From Diphasiastrum complanatum (Eukaryota > Streptophyta > Lycopodiopsida > Lycopodiales > Lycopodiaceae), in NCBI GenBank assembly GCA_029204225.1, contig CM055092.1, positions 58,218,790 through 58,282,789 of the forward strand: a DNA stretch of 64,000 nt. Reading direction: 5' to 3'. Below the pieces are notes generated by a model. It was given only the letters and a program-made list of their open reading frames with translations. It was not told the origin of the DNA and made no database searches. This document shows, piece by piece, positions 31,736 to 43,057 of the stretch; position 1 is the first letter of the stretch; each line of letters opens with the position of its first letter. Position numbers and translations under genes: made by a program.

Positions 31736-31900
31736 TTCACATGTTGAAAGTTCACATATCAAACATCGACACGTGTCATACTCCAATGAATCAGAATGCG
31801 ACACATGGCTTTTGTATGACTTCACACGTGTGGAGGATTTTGAGCAAATCATTGTACGACACATGGGCCGTTGACCATTGACTCGCATATGTGAGACGAC

Positions 31901-31907
31901 TATAAAG
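31901..31907 (+). promoter_or_regulatory. TATA-like box (unit 2)
   Basis: TATAAAG, identical to 11,702-11,708. In unit 2 the left inverted-repeat arm that faces it in unit 1 is absent, since the copy starts at 31,731. Confidence 0.4.
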
Positions 31908-32158
31908 GACACGATCCCCAAAAAGACATTTTTTTCAACTTTCTCGGGTTTCGCTCATATCGGTTCGCTGCACGCGTATTTTATATCTATTTTCATCACG
32001 TATCACTTCTATGCATGCCCTGTTTGTTCCCTTCTTGTAACCTCTTTCTTTGTCCGCACAAGAGCAATATGTCGTTCATACATATCGCTTCTGTGGGTGC
32101 ATAGTGTTATCCCTTTATCTTAGGTTATTCCCCTCTCGCACAAAACTGATACTATTCA

Positions 32159-32956
32159 ATGGCTTCCTCCTCTGATCCTAGGCATGAGCGTTTGTTGTCC
32201 AGTTTTGTCTCTGAGTTCGGTATAGCTGAGCACATAGAGTACTTCAAGTCCCTCTTCTAGCCTTTTCTAAATGTGTTCAGTATGGCACAACAGAGTCCTG
32301 ATGTTTTTTATGACCAGTATATCAGATTCAGGGATATAGTCAGTATCCCTCCAATCTCTACATCTAATTTGTCGTTTATGCATTTCACTGATCTCGTACA
32401 TACTTTTCTCCATTATAAGCAGCGGCTAGAGAGGATGTACACAAAACTTTTTGTTCAATTTAAGAATTCCAGTGAATGTAATGTTTGTAATCGAAAATGT
32501 TGTTTTCTAGAGTATCAGACCGAATTTGTGTTTTTCCTTTTGGTACAAATCCCAGTAGAGTCAGATACTTCGATTCTTGATACTGAGATCTCTTCATCCT
32601 CCACTACTGAACATTCCATAAAGAATATCAGTCATTTCTTTGTAGATACTCCTGATAAAGACACTGAATGTTTGAGTGTAGATATTGATATGTTGAGGGA
32701 TGCTTTCATTGAGAAAAATATTGCCAATGAACATTCTAAATGCTTTTTTGATTTGCCAAAATATTATATCAATGAAGATGTGTATATTACAACGACAAAT
32801 TTATGTGTTTTTTTCGATTATCATGAGGATGAGGTGCTTTGACTATTGTCAGGCACCATTACTGAGTTCTCTGACATTGTTGATTTTGAAACCGAAGACT
32901 TGGTACCGGGCATTGACTATGATGATGAGGAGGGAATTCTGATCCACTACATGTGA
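32159..32956 (+). pseudogene. Unknown frame with two in-frame stops (unit 2)
   Basis: Same as 11,960-12,757, with both stops retained. I see two substitutions in the frame, both changing the residue (Asp to Val in the word LFDQF, and Pro to Ser in EIPSSS), and no silent one. That is too few to test, but it does not suggest constraint since the duplication. Confidence 0.5.
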
Positions 32957-33237
32957 TTAGTTACATTCCAACTCTATATAAGGATTGAACCAATGCAACT
33001 ACAACAAGGTTGATAATAGTAGATCTATGTAACTTACTAACAATTTTCTAAATATCTCTCCCTCTTTGTCTCTCCGTCCCTCCCTCTCCAAGATCCATCT
33101 CTCATTTCCTCCCTCTCAAGTGCAATGCAATGCTCATCACCAACTCCTCAATCAAGATCCTGTGCTCCTGCGCCATCGCTGGGCCAGCATGAAATCCTCT
33201 ACCCATGGTCCCGATGAGAATCTCTCTCTTCTTGGCA

Positions 33238-33288
<51 letters not shown>

Positions 33289-34121
33289 ATCACAACTTCT
33301 TGGCAGATCATAACATCACCGTCTTTCTAGATCAAAACCAAAAGGCGATTCAAGTTTTTTGTTTTCATGCACTCCTCATTCATGATGAAGAGCTTGCCAA
33401 TTCTTGGAGATAGAGAAAGGGTGGATGGGAGCAAGGATTTAGTAGCCATGGAAAATAGGTCAGAAGAAACAAATGAAACCCGATCTGAAGATGAGAGGGA
33501 GGAGGTTTCTTCAAAAGAATAAAATAATTTTTCCTTTGATTTGATAAAGACATAGTTTAAGAGAGAGTTCGAGAGCAGAATTCTCCCCTAGCAGAAGATT
33601 GATGTGTTATTGTCAGATTTTCCATACTTTCTGAGTTTTTCCTCTCTCTCTCTCTCTCTCTGGCTGGATCGCAACTGTTTGCAGACTGCTCTCTCCATGT
33701 GTACGATGCAACAATCTGACCAAGTTGATTAATGTGTTGCACTACTCACAAGCGGCTAGCCCACTACTGCTCTGAAACGTGTCAATAGTCAGGCTGCTTG
33801 CTTGCGTTCTGATTACTATGGGTGAGAAAACTGCAGGATCTGCTCTTGCTCTTGCTTCACAGATTGTTGAACAGGTTCATCAGGTCGGGCTTGCCGGATA
33901 CGCACGCATGGCATTCTGTTAGTGGTTCAACAATCAATGAGAGGAATGGCACTGGATTTGATAAAACAGACATAAATCTTTAGAATATGCATGAATGTGA
34001 GGGATGAAGGAGACTTTTGACATCACACCTCGGACTGCCATTGGCATCATTATAGGGATATTATTTTTGCTCTCATGCAGCCGTTACAATTAGCAACACC
34101 TTTGAAGACCAAATTTCTCTC
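32957..34121. other. Non-coding CT-rich stretch (unit 2)
   Basis: Counterpart of 12,758-13,921, with the same short repeats. It has a 3-base insertion (ATA near 33,018) and a few substitutions. Confidence 0.6.
33242..33286. repeat. (CT)n microsatellite (unit 2)
   Basis: Counterpart of 13,041-13,087; about 45 bases. The base after the run differs (GGATC against CGATC). Confidence 0.95.
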
Positions 34122-34136
34122 TTATTTGAGCAAATG

Positions 34137-34222
34137 CTTCTTGGTTTCCAAGGGGAGGTTCGAACCTGGGACCAAAGAAACTTTGGATGCCAAGCTAACC
34201 AGTTGAGCCAACCCCGTTGGGT
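34137..34222 (-). mobile_element. tRNA-derived SINE, copy 1 (unit 2)
   Basis: Identical by eye to 13,937-14,022, with the same perfect 15-bp target-site duplication (34,122-34,136 and 34,223-34,237). The insertion therefore predates the segmental duplication. Confidence 0.85.
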
Positions 34223-34237
34223 TTATTTGAGCAAATG

Positions 34238-35137
34238 ATGTAATGCTATGGGAACATCAGTCAGATCAGGTGCTCTTTCACTAAGACAGGCAGTGTTAAC
34301 AGCGGTTAAACATCAGGTGTAATAAATACATCAGGTGAAAGCATCTGGTGTAATAAATGCATCTATACAAAAAGTGATTAGAAGGTGACGGGGACTTTGA
34401 TGAGTATCATCGGTTCGGGCTAGCATATAATTTTCAACATTATATGGTGGAAAAAAAAATCTTGAGACATCATTGTTGACAACTGGCGGCTATTCTGACC
34501 ATTACGCTCGTGGATCCATCTCATCGAGCTGCCATCATTATCCCCTCATAAAAGTCCCCGTCGTCTTGATGCACAAAAGAAGAAGCAGACATAGAAATAC
34601 TGAGGATTCTATTCACATATTTTGCTTGGCCTAAGATAAGCAAATATATTTCTGAAATTATTATTGTTGTTATTATAGGATTGATGTCTTCTCATATTCA
34701 ATTGGAACATGGCTAATTTGCTTGCACGATTTAAACAAGGAGGAGTATTATAAAGAAAATAGCGACTAAGAAGAAATGACGTCATGCCCATGCTCATCTT
34801 AGAAATGCTTTTCACCTTCAATGGAAGCTGCCCTCAGTAATATTCATACCCCGCCCTACACTTCTCAATTTCTGATCATCTTTTCACTGCATTGTCCTTA
34901 CATACCTACTGATTGATAAGTGGTGATAAATTTCATGCACCTAATCCATTTCGAGATCCCGACCAGTTCAAAATTCACATGATGGATAAGGTGGCCATGA
35001 TAATTATAACAAGATAAAATCTGAATTTTCAAGTTTTTTTTGCACAAAAGAATCAATCATTCAGTCAGCTATTTTTTTTATCTGAAAATCTCAAAAATCC
35101 TAGCTACGAAAAAACCCTAAAAAAAAATCGTCAAATC
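34238..35137. other. No recognisable gene (unit 2)
   Basis: Counterpart of 14,038-14,935, with scattered substitutions only. Confidence 0.5.
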
Positions 35138-35282
<145 letters not shown>

Positions 35283-35289
35283 CTCGACT

Positions 35290-36945
35290 CGAATTCAGAG
35301 AATTTTTCTCACACACACCTTTGCAAAGTACTCTCTGTCTCTCGGAAAATTTAATTCTCTCGAAATTTTTCACGAAATTTTTGAGAGAGAGAATTTTTTG
35401 CGAAAATTTCGCAAGAGAGATAGAATTCACAAATATTTCCAAGACTTGAAACTGGAATTTTTGGAGTCTCTAAATTTTTGAGACACAATTTGTGGAGTGA
35501 CAAAAATTTTGAATCTCGAGATTTTCGAGACTCGAAACTTGAATTTTTTGAGTCTCTAAATTTTCGAGACAATTTGTGGAGAGACTCGAAACTCAAAATT
35601 TTTTAGACTCGAAAATTTGGAGTTTCCAAATTTTCGAGACTCAATTTTTGGAGACTCAATTTCGAGGGTCATTGTCAATTTGTGGAGAGGCGAAATTTTA
35701 AAGACTCAAGACAATTTGTGGAGAGACCCGAAACTCAAATTTTTTAGATTCGAAAATTTTGGGTTTCCAAATTTTCGAGACTCAATTTTTGGAGACTCAA
35801 TTTCGAGGGTCATTGTCAATTTGTGGAGGCGAATTTTTAAAGACTCAAGACACGAATTTTTGAATTTATTCTCAATGTACATATCGAGGTATTTTGAGGT
35901 GCTTTCTAGGTACTTTTTGAGGTATTTTCGAGACTCAATTTTTGGAGACTCCAAATTGTTGAGACTCAATTTGTGGAGGAACGAATTTTTGGAGACTCAA
36001 GACACAAATTTTTGGAGATATTTTTGAGGTACATTTTGAGGTTTCAATTTTTGGAGACACGAATTTTTTGAGACTCAAAACTCAAATTCTTGGAGAGTTC
36101 ATTGTTTAAAGTCTCGAAATTTTTGATACACGAAATTTTCGAGACTCAAAACTTGAATTTTGGAGTCTCTAAATTTTTGAGACACAATTTGTCGAGAGAC
36201 AAAAATTTTGAGGTAAGCAAATTTTTTAGACATGAAATTTTCGAGATTTGGAAATTTGCTTGCCTTAAAATTTTCGTGTCATTTTTTAAGTCTTCAAATT
36301 TTCGAGACAATTTGTGCAAAGACGAAATTTTGTGAAGAGACTCCAAACTCGAATTTTTCTAGACTCCAAAATTTGGAGTCTCCAAATTTTTGAGACTCAA
36401 TTTTTGGACTCCAAATTTTTGAGGTACATTTCGAGGGTCATTGTCAATTTGTGGAGACGAATTTTTGGAGACTCAAGACGCGAATTTGTGGAAGTATGTG
36501 CGGTACATTTTGAGGTACTTTCGAGGGTCAATGTTTTAATTTTCTGAGGTACTTCTCGAGGTATATCGAGGTATTTTGAGGTACTTTCGAGGGTCAGTGT
36601 CTCAATTTGTGGCGAGGTATTTTGATGTATTTCGAGGTACTTTTGAGGGTCAGTGTCTCAATTTGTGGAGAGACAAATTTTTAAAGATTTCAATTTTTGG
36701 AAATATTTTCAAGGTACTTTTTGAGGTTTGAGGTATTTTTTTTAGGGTCAGTGTCACATTCTTCGAGGGCCTCCCGCCGATTTGTTCGAAATTTTTGCGA
36801 GATTTTCGAGGCCTTTTTGCGTTTCGAGGTATTTTCGTGGAGGCATCGAGATTTTTGCGAAGCCTTCTGAAATTTTTTTTGAGATATTTTCACGAAAGCT
36901 TCAGTGATTTTCACGAAACCTTCAGGGAATTTTTCGCAACATTGG
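35290..36945. repeat. Degenerate GAGACTC / AATTTTCGAGAC array (unit 2)
   Basis: Counterpart of 15,040-16,690, nearly identical. Several differences are TTTTT/TTTTC alternations next to GAG (for example TATTTTTGAGAC against TATTTTCGAGAC), that is, exchanges between word variants already common in the array. Three bases near 36,630 also differ in length. Confidence 0.85.
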
Positions 36946-37239
36946 CCCTCCGCCTCCAAAAAAATACGACACTCCTCCTCCCCCTCCTAAAAAATGGCTC
37001 CCCCTCCCAAAAAACGCCTTCCCCTCCCGAACAATGCGATACGTCGGCTGGCACACTTCGGCCACGTACACACATACATCTTCCACCCGTCAACAAGGAC
37101 ATACTAAATTTCCAAATCATCGAAAAATCATCGCCCATCAACGAGATACTCAATTTTCAAATCATCGGCCGTCGCCTAGATCGGCTGCCATTGTCCGTCA
37201 ACGACGGGCACTAGATATATATAAACTTACATACACTTT
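36946..37239. other. C/T-rich tract then plain sequence (unit 2)
   Basis: Counterpart of 16,691-16,994. Unit 2 lacks 12 bases (TTCTACTAGTAT-like, near 37,211) that unit 1 has. Confidence 0.5.
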
Positions 37240-37293
37240 TGTATGCATGGGTGAGGGGACCCATGCATCCTCCTCCCCTCACCCATGCATACA
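37240..37293. repeat. Perfect 19-bp hairpin (unit 2)
   Basis: Same arms and loop as 16,995-17,048. Confidence 0.95.
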
Positions 37294-37313
37294 CATTTGT
37301 TGAATTAAAAATT

Positions 37314-37347
37314 GAGGATGTATGGGGTGCCCACCCCATACATCCTC
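37314..37347. repeat. Perfect 16-bp palindrome, spacer CC (unit 2)
   Basis: GAGGATGTATGGGGTG (37,314-37,329) and its exact complement (37,332-37,347). The right arm runs into the SINE target-site duplication starting at 37,337. Confidence 0.95.
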
Positions 37348-37353
37348 TTTTGA

Positions 37354-37438
37354 GTCAAGGGTGTTGGCTCAATTGATTATCTTGACATCCAAAGTTTCTT
37401 TGGTCTCAAGTTTGAGCCTCCCCTTGGAAACCAAGAAG
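37354..37438 (+). mobile_element. tRNA-derived SINE, copy 2 (unit 2)
   Basis: Counterpart of 17,109-17,193. The 17-bp target-site duplication CATACATCCTCTTTTGA is perfect here (37,337-37,353 and 37,439-37,455), which shows that the mismatch in unit 1 arose later. Confidence 0.85.
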
Positions 37439-37699
37439 CATACATCCTCTTTTGACACGTTTTTTAGTTATAACTTTTGTTTATGTATGGGAAAAGTGCA
37501 TCTCCCCACCCATATATACATTCATGTGCATTGAGGGTAGGGCCCATAAAAGAATGGATTTAATGTGGAAATTTTTTTTTTTTTGGATACAGAGCTACGC
37601 CACTAGTGGGTTATACACAATATATACAGCCTGGCCACGCCATCTGGGCAATGCGCCGCCCATTTCCCATCATCGACGTGCACAAGCAACTAGTATACA

Positions 37700-37727
37700 T
37701 ACACACACACACACACACACACACGCA

Positions 37728-37759
<32 letters not shown>

Positions 37760-37762
37760 CAC
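37700..37762. repeat. (CA)n(CACG)n tract, short allele (unit 2)
   Basis: 63 bases against 130 in unit 1. Confidence 0.95.
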
Positions 37763-37780
37763 ATATATACATAGATATGA

Positions 37781-38130
37781 CTTGTCGTGAGAGGATTTTT
37801 GCAGATACATAACGTTGACTACACTGAGGCTTTCAATCCAGTAGTTAAACATTCTTCAATCAAACTTCTATTGTCGTTTGCTGTTGCAGCCGATCTAGAG
37901 ATACATCAAATGGATGTACATACAACACATCTCAATGGAGTTATCAAAGAAGATATTTACATGATGCAACCTGGAGGTTATAATTTCGGAAAAAAAAAAA
38001 AATCATGAATGTAAACTTCATAGAGCACTTTATGGTTTGAAGCAGTCTACTAGAGCATGGTTTTAGAGGATCAACGCTTTTTTTTTATCGATCACGACTA
38101 TAAACCAAGCACTTCAGATTCTAATGTCTG
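37781..38130 (+). pseudogene. Copia reverse transcriptase fragment, uninterrupted (unit 2)
   Basis: Same start as 17,603 in unit 1. Past 38,008, where unit 1 is cut, the sequence continues with the next RT block in another frame: CKLHRALYGLKQSTRAWF, matching the copia LYGLKQSPRAWY block, then RINAFF. The order is right for copia RT. So the block after 38,008 was there before the duplication and was lost from unit 1. The frame has a shift within the A-run (37,990-38,002) and stops. Confidence 0.85.
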
Positions 38131-38404
38131 TAAATGATGTGTTCAACTCTAAGTGAGTGTTTATAGGAAGAGATTAATTTGATCTACATTTTGAACTGTA
38201 GTCAATAAGCAGACAATGATAAGTATATGTATACAGTAGCATGATCGAACAATGACGTAGTCTGCATTGGATTTAGTAGAGAGAATATTCCATTTGGAGT
38301 GGTACCATGATTATGGTCAACAAGACAAGTTGATAGTCAAGTGGATGGTCGATAATCAATAGTCAATTCAATGAGAATCATCTGACTTGAATTCGAATAT
38401 TGAG
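38131..38404. other. Decayed sequence between RT and an LTR
   Basis: No frame. It probably holds remnants of the copia RT tail. It contains GTCAA-rich words (GTCAACAAGACAAGTTGATAGTCAAG) with no clear repeat. Confidence 0.4.
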
Positions 38405-38608
38405 TGTTGGAGTCAAATCGAGACTACCTTTGCTATGTTTTAAATATTCTTGTATTTCTACAAATTGTTTGAATAGACACGTAAAACTACAAACTGTCAC
38501 AAATAATAGTTCATTTCTGTAAGCTATTATAATGAGAGAGTATGTATAGTGGATAAGAGTTCCCAGAAGATAGAATTAGGTGAGTAGGAGTAAGATTAAC
38601 CTCCAACA
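38405..38608 (-). mobile_element. Short copia 3' LTR, 204 bp
   Basis: Perfect 8-bp inverted ends TGTTGGAG...CTCCAACA. On the − strand a purine tract (AAGGGGGAAG, complement at 38,609-38,620) sits directly before the LTR start, as the polypurine tract should. This makes it the 3' LTR of the copia remnant to its right. It is present only in unit 2, because unit 1 lost the block. Confidence 0.75.
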
Positions 38609-38639
38609 CTTCCCCCTTAAGCTTACTACTAAAAACCTA

Positions 38640-39170
38640 AATAAAAATTCAACATACTAACTAAGGTAGTATGCCTCTTTTTAGAATATAATTTTGTTAA
38701 TATATTAGCCAACATACTATCGGTGTAATAGTAGATTGATTCAACTTCTTTCTTTTGAATTTTCTCTCTTAAAAACTAAAATTGAACTTTGATATGTTTA
38801 ATTCTAGAGTGAGTTCATGGGTTCAAAAAAGTGCAATGCAGTTTTGATTAAGGAAGTGCGATGCGATTGATCTAATTTGTTGAAATTTCAGATCTTGTAA
38901 TAATCTTCTGAGCCAAAACACGTCATCTACTATAAAGGTGGTTGTGACATGTTCAGACTCAGTAGACTTTTGACTGTTCCATAAAATGGGTCCTCCTACA
39001 AAAAAACATAAGTAACCAGAAGTGGATTTTCTTGTATCCAGCCCAATCTGAGTCAATTTCAAACAAAAACAATAATGATAGAAATCATGTTTGATCTTAT
39101 CGTAACTAACTTTGAAATCATTAGTACTACAGTGATGACGTAGCCAAACAATAAAGCATTGAATTATCAA
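38640..39170 (-). pseudogene. Copia RNase H fragment
   Basis: The frame reads LDTRKSTSGYLCFFVGGPIL, then TTTFIVDDVFWLRRLLQDLK: the copia blocks DxRKSTSGY, SSTEAEY (lost) and LWLRRLLEEL. Further left a broken frame reads ESIYYYTDSMLANILTKLYS, matching the final ADIFTK block. It lies next to the polypurine tract and LTR at 38.4-38.6 kb, as expected for the 3' end of a copia element. Its RT and the rest are absent, replaced at 39,181 by an LTR-like insertion. Confidence 0.75.
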
Positions 39171-39180
39171 ACAAACAATT

Positions 39181-40136
39181 TGTCACGAAGAACTATAGAA
39201 ACGAATACATTCTGAGACGAAGCTGAACGCAATAAAAGATAGTATTGATTTAGTATGAAAACAAAACAGAAGTAAATGAGTACAATAAGTTGCGGATCAA
39301 AGCCGCGTACTCTATGCTATCTCTAAGCGGCTAAAATGAAAGTCTAAATTAAGCGCAATGTTGATAAGCACTAGCGCAATAGCAATCTCTAAAACAACTC
39401 TAAGAAGTGAGCTAGAATGCTCGGGAGTGTTCAAGCTCGCAGGCTTGAGAGAGAGAGAGAGAGAGAGAGCTAACTATTCAAATGCTTGATCTTAAGTTGA
39501 TGGATCAGTTGTATGAATATGAATAACTATTTATACTAAGAAATAAGGTCGTCAATTACGATTGCCAACTGGCTGGTGTCCGCTAGCATCCATTCGGTTC
39601 CTTGTCATTGATTGCTGATAAGCGGTGGAAATTGGTCGTAAACAGTCTGTCTGCATAAATGAACCAAACTGTCACTTATGCAGAAGTGAACTAAAACAGC
39701 CACAGGCGACACTGTCGCAAAAAAACGACAATGTCGGCATTTTGCAAAAAACTCGACTGTGTCTTAAAATCTCTTCTAGGGTTGCCCCCACACTTTGCCA
39801 GAGTCATTTCCTTAACATTTGAGGCACTTTGGAAAAAGCAAAAAATGCAACTCTGCATATTTGCTCGCAAATCCTGACAGGCAACAATGTTGCTAAAATG
39901 CGAAAAATACAACATTGTGATTCTAGATGAGATTCCTGACAGGCGAAAAATACAAAGTGCGAGAAAATGAAAATGCGACACTGTAGTCAAACTCCGTGTA
40001 TTTTTGCAAACTATGTAAAAACACTTGTAAATCTACAAACTATAAAAGAACGTGAAAAAATCCGTAGAACTGGATAAACAATGGATGACGATTAAAAATC
40101 GATTAGTTGATTAGTAAGAAGGAGAATAATCCAACA
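39181..40136 (-). mobile_element. LTR-like insertion inside copia sequence
   Basis: The ends are TGTCACGAAG at 39,181 and ATAATCCAACA at 40,136, so the − strand begins TGTTGGATTATTC, a common copia LTR start. A − strand TATAAATAG lies near 39,530, followed by a GA/CT run (39,450-39,468). The copia RT frame on its right stops exactly at its edge (AQQQG). There is no matching target-site duplication, and the copia parts on its two sides are not contiguous, so it is not a clean solo LTR. Confidence 0.4.
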
Positions 40137-41345
40137 ATCCCTTGTTGTTGAGCATATCTTTTTGCTACTAACCTTGTCTTGTACTTGTTGATAGATCCAT
40201 CTTTGCATCCAGTAGCTTTTTTGTCCTTAGGCAACTCCACCAATCTCCATGTTCCATTCTTCATAAGAGTTTGATACTCAAGATCCATTGCTTGGATACA
40301 CTCATCTTCTTTCCTTGCTTGATCTACACTTGTAGGCTCATCCAAAGAGTTAGGAAAGCAACATAATTTTCAGAAACTAATCGCTTACCCTTTTGATCAT
40401 ATGGGAACCTTGAAGGTACTTATCTTTCCCTTGATGTTCTCCTTGGCTTTTGACTTGATGAAGGTCCATCATCATCACCATCCAAAGTAGGATCCTTTTC
40501 ATCAACATCAAGAATGTTAGATCCATACACATTACCATCAATCATGCTTGAAGACACTTTTGGAATGTTCTCATCATCAAAGATGACATCTCTACCAACA
40601 ATCACTTTGCTAGTAGAAGGAATGTAATCTTTGTAGACTTTAATCACCTCACTATATTCAACAAAAATACCTCTTCTTGAAGATGGATCCTCCTTGGTCC
40701 TATCATCAAGAGTAATGTTGACATAGCATGTGCATCCAAAAGTTCTTAGAAAGTTGACACTCGGCCTACTCTTGAATAGCATCTCAAAAGGTGTCCTTCC
40801 ATCCAAAATAGCACTCCGCCACGTATTGCACAAGAAATTGGCACACAACAAAGCTTGATTCCAAAATGGTTTGTCAAGATTAGCACTTAACCTCATGGCT
40901 TTAGCACTTTTACATAAAGTCCTATTCTTCCTTTCAGCCACTCCATTTTGTTGTGGGGTCCTTGATGTTGTATGCTCCCTCTTGATCCCATGCTCATCAC
41001 AAAAGGCCTTGAACTTGGTAGATATGTACTCACCACCATTGTCACTCCTTAAGCACTTGATGTTTGTGAAAAATTGGTTCTCCTTTGCATTCTTGAACTT
41101 GATAAAGACATCATACACTTCATCCTTGTTCTTTAGTAGATAGATCCAACAAAATCTACTAAAATCATGAATGAATGTTACATACATCTTAGCTCCACTA
41201 TTGCTAATTGTAGTAAATCCATGAATATCCGAATGTACAAGATGAAAAAGCATTGTAGATCTAGTATAAGGTAGTCTATGTGACTTAGACAAAGCACATG
41301 ACTCACAAACATGTTTGTAGTGGGTTTCATTCCTTGCCTAACCTG
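40137..41345 (-). pseudogene. Copia integrase and start of RT
   Basis: Integrase runs from about 41,345. It shows the second half of the zinc motif (CESCALSKSHRLPY), the first Asp in LVHSDIHGF, the second in LRSDNGGEY, and the Glu in QQNGVAERKNRTL, so the D,D(35)E set is present and the 290-codon frame 41,292-40,420 is open. The integrase tail (RTFGCTCYVN, RRGIFVEYSE) and the acidic linker (DVDEKDPTLDGDDDGPSSSQ) follow. The next frame (40,345-40,137) gives the RT start: ARKEDECIQAMDLEYQTLMK, NGTWRLVELPK and KTRLVAKRYAQQQG. It breaks off at the LTR-like insertion at 40,136. A close relative lies at 56.6-58.0 kb on the + strand. Confidence 0.85.
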
Positions 41346-41389
41346 AATCCAAGATCTAATCAATCTAGCATCAAAGAGACGAAGTTAGT

Positions 41390-42048
41390 TGTCACACATA
41401 GATTCGTTCCCATGAGAGTGATAGTATAGTTCAGATTTTAGCATGAATGGAAGATCCAAATCTAACTCTAACATCCATTAACCATAAGAATTAACACTAC
41501 ATCCATTAATACTATGATCCACAACAAAGATAGCTTACTCTTTCTCTCTCATAAAAGGTATAACAATATGCAATCCCAATAACAATCAGATGCAACAATT
41601 AGCAAAACACAAATAACGCATGAGAGATGGAGGAAAAGTGATAGAGAGCAAGGACATTCATCAATCCACTTCAGAAGAGAACCAATCTGCTTTATTGAAA
41701 TGAGAAAATGAACATGTGTAGGAATTCGAGTTGGTCCCTTTTTATAGTAGAGAAGAGGACCCTGGCTTCTGAATCCTATTGGTCCATTTCTGCCTCCCTA
41801 ATCATTCAAATTTAAAAAAGAGTGAGAACCATCCAAATTGGAGGGAAACCCAACTTTATTCACTAACTTGACATTTAGGCCCTGCGACATTAAAAGTCCC
41901 GCAAAAAGGCCTAAAGTCCTTTTATTGACTTGTAACTAATCAAATAACTATGTGATCATCGGGTTGGACTTACACACGCAGGGTGCCAAATCCCTCTCAC
42001 TAATTAACTGGGGTTAGGGTTGCCTTGAGATCCGCAAACCCTCCAACA
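41390..42048 (-). mobile_element. 3' LTR of a − strand element, complete (unit 2)
   Basis: 659 bp. The − strand starts TGTTGGAGGG and ends GTGTGACA. It has a − strand TATA (CTACTATAAAAAGGGAC, near 41,740) and an AATAAAG word about 55 bases later. A purine tract (complement at 42,049-42,060) precedes it on the − strand. It is the complete form of the LTR truncated at 17,830 in unit 1. Its left flank is copia integrase sequence, so it was inserted in, or recombined with, that element. Confidence 0.7.
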
Positions 42049-42098
42049 GTGTCCCCCACCAAAACTGGTGGCGGTCACACGACACCTGCAAGATGCAG

Positions 42099-42833
42099 TT
42101 ATTGGGGACTTTTATTAGCTTCGCGACGAATCTTTATTAAATGGTACTGCACCTTCTCCATAAAGTCGAGTCGGACAATATTAAAATTTAAATTATGTGG
42201 CAGAAAACAACGATGGGCTCCTGCAATCCACTTTGAGGTCATCCAAGATGTGAAACGAGATTCCAAGGAGCCTCCCATCATTGCTACACAAAAATATAAA
42301 TGAGCAACTAACAGCTGATCTTTGATATTCTCTGAGGTCATTGGCTTATTTGGATCGAATGCCAGAGGAGGAAGGAAATCATCCCATCCAGTTGCCACTG
42401 ATGCCAACAGAGTTAAATCTTTTGCAAACATTGCCGATTGTCACACTGTCGGGTCGGGAGAGTGGATATACTCCCGCAGGTATGCTTGTAAGGCCCGGTG
42501 GAAATCCACTGATATCGTCCACTGATATGACTGATGGATGATTGGCCAATTGGGCGTATGAATTGTGATTTTTTCCATAGCCAATCCCAAATCCTTCCAT
42601 TTATTCCTTCTCGGCATTGGCAAATAATAGGGATCTACCCGCAATTGGCGAGGGCTGGCCACATAACTCCTGATTGATTCCGAAGTTTTCTCAAAAACGG
42701 TAACTCTCCATGCCGACTGCTCTCGCAATGCAGGTATTTTGTCCAATTCTTTGCCGACCTCTATTCTTGAGGTCTTGAACCTAAGGACCCATCCACCACG
42801 CAAGGACTCATGTGGATGTTCTGATAAGAAACT
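42099..42833 (-). pseudogene. Unknown 245-codon frame with one in-frame TGA (unit 2)
   Basis: Counterpart of 18,169-18,903, with the same TGA. One residue differs near the start (FKTSRI against FNTSRI). Confidence 0.45.
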
Positions 42834-43057
42834 CTAGATCTGGTCCTCGACGCTGATGGGTCTTCGAAACCCACTGCACTGCCTATAAAATGGGCGATTG
42901 TTCTTGTATTTTTGGAGCTCCCCTCTGGTCCATGCCCGAATCTAGCCCTATATCCATTGGAACTGCAGTTTGGTGCGAAGGGGAGAATTGCGGCATGATC
43001 GGAACTGGGATTTGTACTAATTATCTTGTTGACACATATATCCTATTGTACAATTAA

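Noticed and set aside
39181-40136. A clean solo LTR
   Set aside because: The five bases on each side do not match and the copia sequence on either side is not continuous, so I list it only as LTR-like.
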